In this document: piece by piece, positions 9,057 through 18,164 of the stretch
How the letters are laid out: every line of letters starts with the position of its first letter
How positions within the stretch are numbered: position 1 is the first letter of the stretch
Assembly (NCBI RefSeq): GCF_016127315.1
Contig: NZ_CP065997.1
Coordinates: 4,340,001 to 4,404,000, forward strand
Length of the DNA stretch: 64,000 nt
Direction of reading: 5' to 3'
Source of the DNA: Achromobacter deleyi
Lineage (GTDB): Bacteria; Pseudomonadota; Gammaproteobacteria; Burkholderiales; Burkholderiaceae_B
Made by a program: the position numbers and the translations under genes
Notes under the pieces: model-generated
Told to the model about the DNA's origin: nothing
Databases searched by the model: none
Seen by the model: only the letters and a program-made list of their open reading frames with translations

Positions 9057-10367
9057 ATGGAACACACTATGGCCCCCGGGGTCTCGCCGGCGATCCCGGC
9101 GGCTGAGGAGGACCGGATCTACCGCAAAGTGGGGTGGCGGCTGGTGCCGCTATTGGTCGTCTGCTATGTCGTGGCCTACCTGGACCGCGTCAACGTGGGC
9201 TTCGCCAAGCTGCAGATGCTGCAGGAACTCCAGTTCAGCGAGACGGTGTACGGGTTGGGCGCGGGGATCTTCTTCATCGGCTACTTCCTGTTCGAGATCC
9301 CCAGCAACATCATCCTCCACAAAGTCGGCGCGCGCATCTGGATCGCGCGGATCATGATCACCTGGGGCATCATCTCGGCGTGCATGATGTTCGTGTCCAG
9401 CGTGCACATGTTCTATTTCCTGCGTTTCCTGCTGGGCGCGGCCGAGGCCGGGTTCTTCCCGGGCATCATCCTCTACCTGACCTACTGGTATCCCGCCGCC
9501 CGCCGCGGACGCATCACCACCTTCTTCATGACCGCGGTGCCGATGTCCGGCCTGATCGGCGGCCCGATCTCGGGCTGGATCATGAGCACCTTCCATGGCG
9601 GCCACGGCCTGTCGGGCTGGCAGTGGCTGTTCCTGCTCGAAGGCATCCCGTCGGTGATCATCGGCGTGCTGGTGCTGATCTACCTGGACGACCGCATCAA
9701 CAAGGCCAAGTGGCTGACCGCCAATGAAAAGGCGGTGCTGATCCGCAATATCGCGGCCGAGGAGCAGCACAAGGAAGACCCGCCGATCCGCGCCGCGCTG
9801 ACGCGTCCGCGGGTGTGGGCGATGGCGCTGATCTACTTCTCGTTCGTGATGGGACTGTACGGCGTGGGGTTCTGGATGCCGACGCTGATCAAGAGCACGG
9901 GCGTGCAAAGCCCGCTGGCGATCGGCCTGCTGACCGCGGTGCCCAACCTGTTCGCGGTGATCGGCATGATCCTGATCGCGCGCAACTCCGACCGCAACCG
10001 CGAGCGCCGCTGGCACGTGGCCATCCCGGCGCTGTGCGGCGCGGTGGGGCTGCTGTTCTCGGCGATCTGGAGCGGCAACACGGTGCTGGCCATCCTGGCG
10101 CTGACGGTGGCCAACATCGGCATCTGCACGGTGCTGCCGCTGTTCTGGAGCCTGCCGACCGCGCTGCTGGGCGGCACGGCCGCCGCCGCCGGGATCGCGC
10201 TGATCAACTCGGTGGGCAACCTGGCGGGCTTCGTCAGCCCCTACCTGGTGGGCTGGCTCAAGGACGCGACCGGCACCACCAACACCGGCCTGTACATGCT
10301 GTCGGCATGCCTGGTGGTCGGCGCGCTGGTGGCGCTGGCGCAACCGGCCAAGCTGGTCAACAAGTAG
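9057..10367 (+). CDS. MFS transporter, anion:cation symporter (ACS) type
   Basis: 436 residues with the 12-helix major facilitator pattern, closest by eye to the ACS group that includes tartrate and phthalate carriers (YLDRVNVGFAKLQML after helix 1; FEIPSNIILHKVGARIWIARIMITWGI; FFPGIILYLTYWYPAARRGRI). It probably moves an organic anion with protons across the inner membrane. The ATG at 9057 follows a strong GAGGAGGAG element; a TTG one codon earlier is less likely. It stands alone between prfB and a terminator, preceded by an inverted repeat, so the substrate cannot be inferred from neighbours. Confidence 0.92.
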   Translation: MEHTMAPGVSPAIPAAEEDRIYRKVGWRLVPLLVVCYVVAYLDRVNVGFAKLQMLQELQFSETVYGLGAGIFFIGYFLFEIPSNIILHKVGARIWIARIMITWGIISACMMFVSSVHMFYFLRFLLGAAEAGFFPGIILYLTYWYPAARRGRITTFFMTAVPMSGLIGGPISGWIMSTFHGGHGLSGWQWLFLLEGIPSVIIGVLVLIYLDDRINKAKWLTANEKAVLIRNIAAEEQHKEDPPIRAALTRPRVWAMALIYFSFVMGLYGVGFWMPTLIKSTGVQSPLAIGLLTAVPNLFAVIGMILIARNSDRNRERRWHVAIPALCGAVGLLFSAIWSGNTVLAILALTVANIGICTVLPLFWSLPTALLGGTAAAAGIALINSVGNLAGFVSPYLVGWLKDATGTTNTGLYMLSACLVVGALVALAQPAKLVNK

Positions 10368-10415
10368 GCGCCAACCAGGCGCGACGGCCCCGCTTGCCGG
10401 GGCCTGCAAGCGACA

Positions 10416-10450
10416 CGGGCGCATCCTCGCGGATGCGCCCGTTTTCTTTT
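10416..10450 (+). terminator. Rho-independent terminator after the MFS gene
   Basis: An 11-base-pair stem CGGGCGCATCC / GGATGCGCCCG with a TCGC loop is followed by TTTTCTTTT, 48 bases after the MFS stop. A shorter GGCCCC/GGGGCC hairpin lies just before it. Confidence 0.92.
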
Positions 10451-10508
10451 ACGGCACCGAGCGTCATTTGGTCTTGCTTCGCGGCGACAACGAAACTTTC
10501 CGCCTGTT

Positions 10509-10557
10509 TTGTGCCGAAAATGCTGGGACGTAATGCGTGAATGAATCATTCTCATTC
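10509..10557 (+). promoter_or_regulatory. Putative promoter with Fur box for the autotransporter
   Basis: TTGTGC (10509-10514), 16 bases, TAATGC (10531-10536) could be -35/-10 elements. Immediately downstream GAATGAATCATTCTCATTC (10539-10557) contains three Fur hexamer-like units (one forward GAATGA, two reverse TCATTC), a good match in type to the receptor-gene Fur boxes further along this window. Fur-Fe2+ bound here would sit on the start of transcription. Confidence 0.6.
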
Positions 10558-10632
10558 ATGCATGTTTTCCCGGCAATTTGCAGCTCGGCCTTGGTCATTC
10601 TGACCGAAGTGGCCGCGGAGTTCAAAACCATC

Positions 10633-13600
10633 ATGACCGTTGCTTCCTCGCGTTCTGCTTTCCGCCTACCGACCCGGCTTTCCCGAAGCCACACCCACTC
10701 CAGGCGTTTCATCCCCCGCAAGACCACCACCGCCCTCTACGTCGCCCTGGCCCTCTCGGGGCAGGCGGCCAGTGTGCATGCGGTAGAGGCGGCAGCGGAA
10801 GCGCCTGCGACCCTTGCCGGCACCCAGAGCATCCTGCTGACCAAGGACAACACGCCGTTTGTCGTGCAGACGCAGCCGACCGGGCTGGATGGCGACAACG
10901 GCAAGGCTGCCGGGGCTGATGCGCCCTATGCGGCCGCGACCGATGGCAAGACGGCGTACGTCTTCACAACGCAAGACGGTTCACTGCGCGACAGCAACTT
11001 GGTGCAAATAAATACTCCCTCTTCCCTTGTCGGCGGCAAGGCGGGGGCCCCCGTCATCCAGGTTGGCGAAAATGGCGCCAACGGCGCGGATGCCATTCAT
11101 GGCAGCAATCTCCGAATCATTATCGACGGCGGTTCAATCAAGGGCGGCGCGGGCAGCAATGGCGTGAATGGGCGCGGCGCCAATACCGTAGATACCGAAG
11201 GAAACGCTTTGCCGGCGTCGAAGGGCGGCAATGGCGGCAATGGCGGCGCCGCCATTGTGGGCAGCGACCTGGACATTGTGTTTACCGATGCCAAACCCGC
11301 AGGATCAATCAGTGCTGGAACGCCCGGCTTTGGGCGGCAGGGCATTGGCAAAGCAGGAGGCGATGCCCAGGAAAGCGGGGGCCATGGCCGCTATGGGGAG
11401 GCTCTCCACTTTACCGGCGGCAATAACCTGCTCACGCTTGAGATGGGCTCCATCATCAACGGCAGCGTGCTGCTCGATGCGCCTGCCGGCTCGTCCGGCA
11501 GCATGCTGCATATCTTGAATAATGCAGCAGAGTGGATTGATTTGAATGGAAGGTACTTCACAGGTTACGCCAGCATCAACCAAGGGCCGATACTCAGGAA
11601 GCCGCTGGCCAGCTCGTTTCCCGCCGATTTTTCGACTGAAGTGCAGGGTCGCATGCGCATGCCGCAACTCACCGTTGGCGAAGGCGCCACGCTGATGGTG
11701 TCGGGAAAGGGCCAAACCCGGATCGGCGATCTGGTCTTGAAGGATGGCAGCACCCTCTCCGTCATTGCCCGCAGTGCGCTTAACGGCGACGGCACGAAAT
11801 CCAGCAATCCGGAAAGTTTCCGGCTTGTCCTCAACAACAGCAAAGCCACTATCAGTAAAACCGGCACGACGTTCAACCTGGCCGGCATCACCGATGGCAG
11901 CGCGGCCGATCAGTTCCTGTTCGTTACCGAGAATCAACTCAACTCGGAAGTCTTCGTCGAGGGCGATTTCGCCAAGACTGCCGTCGGCGGCATTGCCGTC
12001 ACCGACAAATCGCCCGTCGACTACCTGACGTTCGCATCCGGCATCGCCATGGGCGGGGAACGGACCCAGGCGGAGGTCGATGCTGATAAATTCGGCCTCA
12101 ACCTGCCTGTGATAGCGGCCCACCCCATCGGCTACCAGGCCACCTACAAACTCAGTTGGCTCGAAGACCCCGCCAAGGCGCACGGCACATTCACGATTGC
12201 CGAAGGCGGCGACTTTACCTTGGGCGCGGTGCTGGCCGATGTGAGCGCGAACACCAACACCACCACGCCATGGGATGGCAAGAGCCTGACCAAAGCGGGG
12301 CCCGGCGTGTTGCAGTTGACGGCGGCAAACCTGTATACCGGTCCCACCACGATCAACGCGGGGGTGCTGAAGGCCGGGGTGGCGGACGCGTTCGCAAAAA
12401 GCAGCGCGCTGACGATTGCCGCGGATGCCACCTTGAACCTCGGCGGGTTTTCCCAGGCCGTGAGCGCAGGCGGGGCCGTCACCAACAATGGCACCATCCT
12501 GTTCAACAGCATGAATGCCGGCAAGGCCGGCTCGAACGCGGTGAGTCTGACGGGCAACCTGACCAACGCCGGCACGCTCGATCTCGACAACGGCGACAAT
12601 GCCGTTGGCAAGACACTGAAGATCATCGGCGATTGGGTCGGCGGCACCAACAGCCTGATCAAACTGGCCGCCGTCCTCGGTAACGGCGACGACAGTGTCA
12701 CCGACAAAGTCGACATCACGGGCGCCGCCACGGGTTCCACCAAAGTCCAGGTGCGCAACATCAACGGCGCAGGGACGACGGGCACCACGAACGGTATCAC
12801 TCTGATCACCGCTGGCGACGGTAGCGAAAACGGCGCCTTCACCCTGAACACCGACACCATCACCGCCAACGGCCTGGTCTATTCGCTTCTCAACAAGGCC
12901 GATTCGGCCAACCATAAAGTCTGGTACTTGAGCAGCGCCAAGAATAATGATGGTGATGGGGCTCAGCCCGTCCCGCCAGCCGTTAACCCGCCTGCCGTTA
13001 ATCCTCCTGCGGTTAACCCTCCTGCCGGTGAGCAGCAGGATATTGACCATGCCATTCCTCCCACGATCGAGGCAGGCACCACGCTGCCTTTCGATTTCTC
13101 AAGGGCGCTGACCGCCGAAGAGAAGGCGAAGTATGTCGTCAATGCGGAGGGAGACATGATCTTCGCCGAGGGCGTGACCCTTGACATGACGATGGCCGGC
13201 ATCAGCGAGGCGGAGAAGAGCGACGTCGGGATCACCAGCGTCACCGGCGCCATCAAGGGCGATCTGCCCAAGGTCACCGTCAACGGCGCGGCGCAACCCG
13301 ATTATGTGACGGCCAACGTGTCTAAATCGCAGGACGACAAGACGCTGCAAGCCGGCTACAAGCTCAGCTGGAATGAAACGGCCGACAAAGCGCACGGCAC
13401 CTTCACCGTTGCCGGCGGCAGCTTCGCGCTTGGCGCGGCGCTGGCCGATGTGGGTGCGAACACCAGCACCACCCTGCCGTGGGATGGCAAGACCCTGACC
13501 AAGGACGGCCTGGGTACGCTGGTCTTGACAGCTGGCAACCGCTACACCGGCGACACGATCATCAACCAGGGTGAACTGAAAGCCGGCGCCGAAAATACGT

Positions 13601-16353
13601 TCGCCACGAGCGCCAATCTGACGATCGCCAACGGCGCCACGCTCAACCTGGGCGGATATGCCCAATCCGTGGGCGGCAACAATCCCGGCGCCATCACCAA
13701 CCGCGGCCGCATCGTGTTCAACGACATGGGCGAGGGCAAGAAGGGTGCCAGCCCGATGAGCTTGGCCGGCAACGTCGGCAACGCCGGCACGCTCGAACTC
13801 GACACCGGCGACGGCACCGTTGGCAAAACCTTCCAGGTCCAAGGCGATTGGTTCGGCGATGTCGGCAGTTTGATTTCCCTGACCGCCGCACTGGCGGGCG
13901 ACGACAGCAACACCGACAAGGTCGACATCACTGGCGCAGCCACCGGCACCACCCGAGTCAAGGTCCGCAATGTCGGCGGCGCGGGGGGCGAAACCACCGC
14001 CGATGGCGGCATCACCCTCATCACCACCGGTAGCAGCGTGGCCAATGCCTTCGTGCTGGACAGCCCGGTCACCGCGGGCGGGTACGTCTACAAGCTCAGG
14101 CAGGGCCGAAAAGACGCAACCGGCAAGATCAACGAGGGCATCTGGGTCCTGAGCAGCTTGGCGGACACCCTGGTCTCGACGATTCCGTCCACAAAGCCGC
14201 TGACCATCACGGCTGGCAAGCCGCTTGGCGCCGACACCCTGAAGGACTACATCAATGAAGATGGCAACCTGAATATCGCCGCTGACGATCCCATCCAGCT
14301 GACCGATGCGAATCCGCCTGCCACCAGCGAAGCGCTGGACACGCCCAAGGCCATCCTGACCTTGCCCGCCACCGGGCCGGCCGGTAACGATACCAACGGT
14401 ATCCATCTCAACGGCACGCCCAAGGTCACCGTGTTCGATACGGGCGCGACCGAGATCGATTACCTGACGCCCAGCCTCAAGGTCGCGACGGGCGACGCCA
14501 AGAAACTGGAACTCAGCTACAAACTCCGCTGGAATGAGGCCGATAAAAAGAAATCGGGTGGCAACTTCACCATCGCTGAAAACGGCACGTTCAGACTGGC
14601 GACGGCCCTGGCCGATGTGACGGGGGTGGATGTGGCCACCAATGATTTCAAGTGGGATGGCAAAGCCCTGACCAAAAAAGGCGCGGGCACGCTGGAACTG
14701 GCTGCCGTCAGCACCTATACCGGCGCCACCACCGTCGAGGCGGGCACGCTCAAGACCGCGGTTGCCAATGCAATCGCCAATACCAGCAATGTGATCATCC
14801 GGCCGGGCGCCACGCTCAACCTGGGCGCGACCAACCAGAACTTCGCCGGGATCGAGAACCAGGGGACCATCGTATTCAACGATGTGAAACCCAACGGGAC
14901 GCCGGTGTCCACCCCGGTCGTCCTGAAACTCGGCACCGGCGGCGGGAGGGGAAAGTTCCTCAACGGCGGCACGCTCAATCTCAAGAACTGCGACACTTGC
15001 GCCACTCAGACCTTCACCATCGACGGCGATTGGGAAGGCAAGGATGCCAGCGCGCTGACCTTGGGCGCCGTACTGGGCGATGACAGCAGCCCCGCCGACA
15101 AGCTCATCATCCAGGGCGTAGCCAGCGGCAAGACCTTGGTGACCGTCGAAAACGAAGGCGGCAAGGGCGGTCAGACCGTGGAAGGCATTACCCTCATCAC
15201 CGCCGTCGGCGGCAGTGCCGGCACCGATACCTTCGCGCTTGCCAACGACGTGACCGCGGGGGGGTATGTCTATTCGCTTCACAGCAAGGAAAATGCCGAT
15301 AAGAAAGCAAACGGTATCTGGTATCTGACCAGCGCGAAACAGGCGGCGCCGGACTCCGACGACATCAGGAATCACAACGTCAGTCCCTTGTTCGGTGCCT
15401 ATGCCAGCAACCTGCTGGCGGCGAACACGCTGTTCAACACCAGCTTGAGCGACCGTGAAAGCGGCGAATCCGTCGACCCGGTCACCGGCGCGCGCGGCCG
15501 GGTCTGGGCGCGGGTCGCAGGGGGAACCACGCACGGCATGATGTTCGATGGCGAAAACCGCTTCAGCGCCGATCGCAGCCTGCTGCAATTGGGTAGCTCG
15601 ATCATCGCGGGCAGCATGAACGGCCAGGATGCGTGGCGCGTCGGCGTCATGGCGGGCCATGGCCAACAGCGCAGCAAAACCCGCAACGCCGCAACCGGCA
15701 ACGCCCGCGGTCAAGTCGACGGCTATAGCGTTGGCGTGTATGGCACCTGGTACCAGGACGGCCAAAGCCATCGCGGCGCGTACGTCGATGGCTGGCTGCT
15801 TTACAACGACTTCGACAACAGCGCTCAAGGCAGCGGCCTCAAGGAGAAGTACAAGGCCGACGGCATGACCGCCTCGATCGAAGCCGGTTATGCCATCGAC
15901 GTGACGTCCTTCACCAGCCACGGCGGCCGCGAACACCGCTTCAGCGTGCGGCCGCAAGCGCAAGTCCTGTACGGCGGCGTCAAAGCCAAGACTTTCGTGC
16001 AGCAAGACGCGGGCCCGACCACGGTCAAGGGCGAAGGCGATGGCAACATCCAGACCCGCCTCGGGGCGCGCTTGGCCATGGTCAGCAAGCCGGCCGCCGC
16101 CAGCGCCAGCCTTGCCGGCCAAGTCGAGACCGCGCTCGAATTGAACTGGCTGCACAACACCAACAAGTACGGGGTCGCGATGGGCGCCAATCGCAACTGG
16201 ATTCTCGGCGCGGATAACGTCGGCGAAGTCAAGGTCGCGGTCTCGGGCAACCTGAGCGACAACCTCGCGCTGTCAGCCAATGTCACCCATCAACAGGGCG
16301 ACCACCGCTACCGTGACACCCAGGGCGGCCTGAGCCTGAAGTACCAGTTCTAA
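10633..16353 (+). CDS. Large type V autotransporter, iron-linked
   Basis: 1906 residues. The amino end is a long signal peptide (basic 1-30, hydrophobic ALYVALALSG, likely cut after A50). A Gly-rich stretch (GGNGGNGGAAIVG) follows. The passenger then carries three homologous units beginning YKL(S/R)W at residues 505, 909 and 1296, each with a PATR-like beta-strand core (PWDGK-x-LTK-x-G-x-G, YTG-x-T-x-I, ATLNLG). A PPAVN repeat linker (about 781-798) separates units 1 and 2. From about 1576 it is an autotransporter beta-barrel ending in GGLSLKYQF with terminal aromatic residue. ATG 10633 is chosen over GTG 10537 because the latter would put the start inside the Fur box. Base composition is less GC-rich than the neighbours. 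Surface adhesin is the likely role; target unknown. Confidence 0.93.
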   Translation: MTVASSRSAFRLPTRLSRSHTHSRRFIPRKTTTALYVALALSGQAASVHAVEAAAEAPATLAGTQSILLTKDNTPFVVQTQPTGLDGDNGKAAGADAPYAAATDGKTAYVFTTQDGSLRDSNLVQINTPSSLVGGKAGAPVIQVGENGANGADAIHGSNLRIIIDGGSIKGGAGSNGVNGRGANTVDTEGNALPASKGGNGGNGGAAIVGSDLDIVFTDAKPAGSISAGTPGFGRQGIGKAGGDAQESGGHGRYGEALHFTGGNNLLTLEMGSIINGSVLLDAPAGSSGSMLHILNNAAEWIDLNGRYFTGYASINQGPILRKPLASSFPADFSTEVQGRMRMPQLTVGEGATLMVSGKGQTRIGDLVLKDGSTLSVIARSALNGDGTKSSNPESFRLVLNNSKATISKTGTTFNLAGITDGSAADQFLFVTENQLNSEVFVEGDFAKTAVGGIAVTDKSPVDYLTFASGIAMGGERTQAEVDADKFGLNLPVIAAHPIGYQATYKLSWLEDPAKAHGTFTIAEGGDFTLGAVLADVSANTNTTTPWDGKSLTKAGPGVLQLTAANLYTGPTTINAGVLKAGVADAFAKSSALTIAADATLNLGGFSQAVSAGGAVTNNGTILFNSMNAGKAGSNAVSLTGNLTNAGTLDLDNGDNAVGKTLKIIGDWVGGTNSLIKLAAVLGNGDDSVTDKVDITGAATGSTKVQVRNINGAGTTGTTNGITLITAGDGSENGAFTLNTDTITANGLVYSLLNKADSANHKVWYLSSAKNNDGDGAQPVPPAVNPPAVNPPAVNPPAGEQQDIDHAIPPTIEAGTTLPFDFSRALTAEEKAKYVVNAEGDMIFAEGVTLDMTMAGISEAEKSDVGITSVTGAIKGDLPKVTVNGAAQPDYVTANVSKSQDDKTLQAGYKLSWNETADKAHGTFTVAGGSFALGAALADVGANTSTTLPWDGKTLTKDGLGTLVLTAGNRYTGDTIINQGELKAGAENTFATSANLTIANGATLNLGGYAQSVGGNNPGAITNRGRIVFNDMGEGKKGASPMSLAGNVGNAGTLELDTGDGTVGKTFQVQGDWFGDVGSLISLTAALAGDDSNTDKVDITGAATGTTRVKVRNVGGAGGETTADGGITLITTGSSVANAFVLDSPVTAGGYVYKLRQGRKDATGKINEGIWVLSSLADTLVSTIPSTKPLTITAGKPLGADTLKDYINEDGNLNIAADDPIQLTDANPPATSEALDTPKAILTLPATGPAGNDTNGIHLNGTPKVTVFDTGATEIDYLTPSLKVATGDAKKLELSYKLRWNEADKKKSGGNFTIAENGTFRLATALADVTGVDVATNDFKWDGKALTKKGAGTLELAAVSTYTGATTVEAGTLKTAVANAIANTSNVIIRPGATLNLGATNQNFAGIENQGTIVFNDVKPNGTPVSTPVVLKLGTGGGRGKFLNGGTLNLKNCDTCATQTFTIDGDWEGKDASALTLGAVLGDDSSPADKLIIQGVASGKTLVTVENEGGKGGQTVEGITLITAVGGSAGTDTFALANDVTAGGYVYSLHSKENADKKANGIWYLTSAKQAAPDSDDIRNHNVSPLFGAYASNLLAANTLFNTSLSDRESGESVDPVTGARGRVWARVAGGTTHGMMFDGENRFSADRSLLQLGSSIIAGSMNGQDAWRVGVMAGHGQQRSKTRNAATGNARGQVDGYSVGVYGTWYQDGQSHRGAYVDGWLLYNDFDNSAQGSGLKEKYKADGMTASIEAGYAIDVTSFTSHGGREHRFSVRPQAQVLYGGVKAKTFVQQDAGPTTVKGEGDGNIQTRLGARLAMVSKPAAASASLAGQVETALELNWLHNTNKYGVAMGANRNWILGADNVGEVKVAVSGNLSDNLALSANVTHQQGDHRYRDTQGGLSLKYQF
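12145..15358 (+). repeat. Three tandem ~390-400-residue passenger repeats
   Basis: Units start at 12145, 13357 and 14518. Each begins YKL(S/R)W, then GTFT or NFT, an (A/V)LADV block, WDGK-x-LTK, the YTG strand repeat, an ATLNLG strand, and ends with a conserved DKVDITG/DKLIIQG - G-x-GG - ITLIT - VTAGGYVY tail. Protein similarity is high but the DNA has diverged, so this is an old triplication under selection. Confidence 0.85.
12973..13026 (+). repeat. PPAVN minisatellite in the autotransporter linker
   Basis: Three 15-base units coding PPAVN plus a fourth partial PPAG unit. Units differ at synonymous positions. The tract sits exactly between repeat units 1 and 2 and is a candidate for copy-number variation. 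Confidence 0.85.
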
Positions 16354-16383
16354 GCCATCGGGGGCGCCCAGCCTGGGCGCACG

Positions 16384-16423
16384 GGCCGTCCCTCCCCATG
16401 CCGAATGGGCGGGACGGCCTTTT
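16384..16423 (+). terminator. Rho-independent terminator after the autotransporter
   Basis: GGCCGTCCC (16384-16392) pairs with GGGACGGCC (16411-16419) around an 18-base loop and is followed by TTTT. It lies between the convergent autotransporter and recJ genes. Confidence 0.8.
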
Positions 16424-16463
16424 GCCGCCAGGGCCCACAGCCAGCCCGCGCGGGCTGGCCGCA

Positions 16464-18164
16464 TCACCCGGCGTGTTCGATCACCAACTGCACCGACACC
16501 ATTCCGTTCCACACGTTCTGTTCCAGCCGGTAGGCCGCCTGGATGTGTTCGGGCAGCGACTGGTCGTGGCCGAACCAGATGGCGTCGAAACGCTGCTGGC
16601 CGCGTTCGAGCGACAGCTTCAGGTGCTTCTCGCCGACCAGGCGCTGGTTGCGCACCACGAATTCATCCAGGAACAGCGGGGCGGCGAAACCCGCGCCCCA
16701 GACCTGCTGCTGCAGCAGGCCGGCGACCTCGGCGTTGGCGTAGCCGGATTCGAGCGACCCGTCGGTTTCGATGACGGGCTCGAAGGTGTCGCGGCCCGTC
16801 AGCTCGCGCACCGCGGCGTCGAAGGCGGGGGCGAAGGCCGGGAAGTCGTTGCGTCCCAGCGTCAGGCCGGCCGCCATGGCGTGGCCGCCGAACTTGCGGA
16901 TCAGGTTGGGGTGGCGCTTGGACACCAGGTCCAGCACGTCGCGCAGGTGCACGTCGGGAATCGAGCGGCCCGAGCCGCGGATCTCGTCGTCGCCGGCCGG
17001 CGCGAAGGCCAGGGTGGGGCGCCAGAATTTTTCCTTCAGGCGCGAGGCCACCAGGCCGACCACGCCCTGGTGCCAGCCCGGGTCGAACACGCAGACCGTC
17101 GCGCCGGGCGCGGCGTCGGGCGCCTCCATGGCGGCCATCGCCTGTTCGCGCATCTCGGCTTCGATGGTGCGCCGTTCGCGATTGATGTTGTCCAGTTCGC
17201 GCGCCATTTCCAGCGCCTGGGCTTCGTCGTCGGTGGTCAGGCAGGCGATGCCCAGGCTCATGTCGGCCAGGCGGCCGGCGGCGTTGATGCGCGGGCCCAG
17301 CGCGAAGCCCAGGTCGAAGCCGTTGGCGGCGCGCGGCTCGCGGCCGGCCACGGCGAACAGGGCGCGCAGGCCCGGTTGCAGGCGGCCGCTGCGCATGCGC
17401 TGCAGGCCCTGCGTCACCAGCAGGCGGTTGTTGGCGTCCAGCTTGACCACGTCGGCCACCGTGCCCAGCGCCACCAGGTCGGACAGCGCATCCAGGCGCG
17501 GCCCGCCATCGGGCGCGTAGACGCCGCGGCGGCGCAGCTCGGCGCGCAGCGCCAGCATCATGTAGAAGATGACGCCGACGCCCGCCAGGTTCTTGGACGG
17601 GAAGCCGCAGCCCGGCTGGTTCGGGTTGACGATGGCCAGGGCGTCCGGCAGCGTGTCGCCGGGCAGGTGGTGGTCGGTGATGACCACGCCGATGCCGGCG
17701 GCATTGGCCGCGGCCACGCCGTCGACGCTGGCGATGCCGTTGTCCACGGTGATGATGATGTCGGGCTTGCCGGCGCGGTGGCGGCAGGCCAGCTCGACCA
17801 CGGCGGGCGACAGGCCGTAGCCGGTCTCGAAGCGGTTCGGCACCAGGAAGTCGACGTCGGCGCCCATGGCCGACAGGGCGCGCAGGCCGACCGCGCAGGC
17901 GGTGGCGCCGTCGCAGTCGTAGTCGGCCACGATCAGCAGCTTCTTGCCGGCCTGGATGGCGTCGGCCAGCACGCCGGCGGCGTGCGCCGAATGCGTCAGG
18001 CCGGCCGGCGGCAACAACGAGGGCCAGGCCAGCTTGGTCTGGTCGGGATGGGTGACGCCGCGGGCCGCCCACAGGCGCGCCAGCAGCGGGTGGATGCCCG
18101 AGGCTTCCAGGGCATGGCAGGCGGCGAGGTCGGCGCGGCGGATGGTTAAGCGGGGTGAGACCAC
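16464..18164 (-). CDS. recJ: Single-stranded-DNA-specific exonuclease RecJ
   Basis: 566 residues, close to the E. coli length of 577. RecJ is the 5'-3' single-strand exonuclease of recombination and mismatch repair. The DHH phosphoesterase core is clear: VADYDCDGATA, VDNGIAS, VITDHHLPGD (the name-giving DHH), and the DHHA1 region KFGGHAMAAGLTL. I place the start at GTG 18164 (VVSPRLTIRRAD), since upstream codons in this frame lie inside the preceding gene and have no RecJ-like content. This start overlaps the upstream gene by 19 bases, suggesting coupling. Confidence 0.95.
   Translation of the reverse strand: MVSPRLTIRRADLAACHALEASGIHPLLARLWAARGVTHPDQTKLAWPSLLPPAGLTHSAHAAGVLADAIQAGKKLLIVADYDCDGATACAVGLRALSAMGADVDFLVPNRFETGYGLSPAVVELACRHRAGKPDIIITVDNGIASVDGVAAANAAGIGVVITDHHLPGDTLPDALAIVNPNQPGCGFPSKNLAGVGVIFYMMLALRAELRRRGVYAPDGGPRLDALSDLVALGTVADVVKLDANNRLLVTQGLQRMRSGRLQPGLRALFAVAGREPRAANGFDLGFALGPRINAAGRLADMSLGIACLTTDDEAQALEMARELDNINRERRTIEAEMREQAMAAMEAPDAAPGATVCVFDPGWHQGVVGLVASRLKEKFWRPTLAFAPAGDDEIRGSGRSIPDVHLRDVLDLVSKRHPNLIRKFGGHAMAAGLTLGRNDFPAFAPAFDAAVRELTGRDTFEPVIETDGSLESGYANAEVAGLLQQQVWGAGFAAPLFLDEFVVRNQRLVGEKHLKLSLERGQQRFDAIWFGHDQSLPEHIQAAYRLEQNVWNGMVSVQLVIEHAG

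Noticed and set aside
10537..10632. Upstream GTG start for the autotransporter
   Set aside because: It would place the start within the Fur-box-like site and add about 32 residues before an already complete signal peptide.
12973..13026. Short tandem repeat as a CRISPR-like array
   Set aside because: It has no spacers and codes PPAVN units in frame within the autotransporter.
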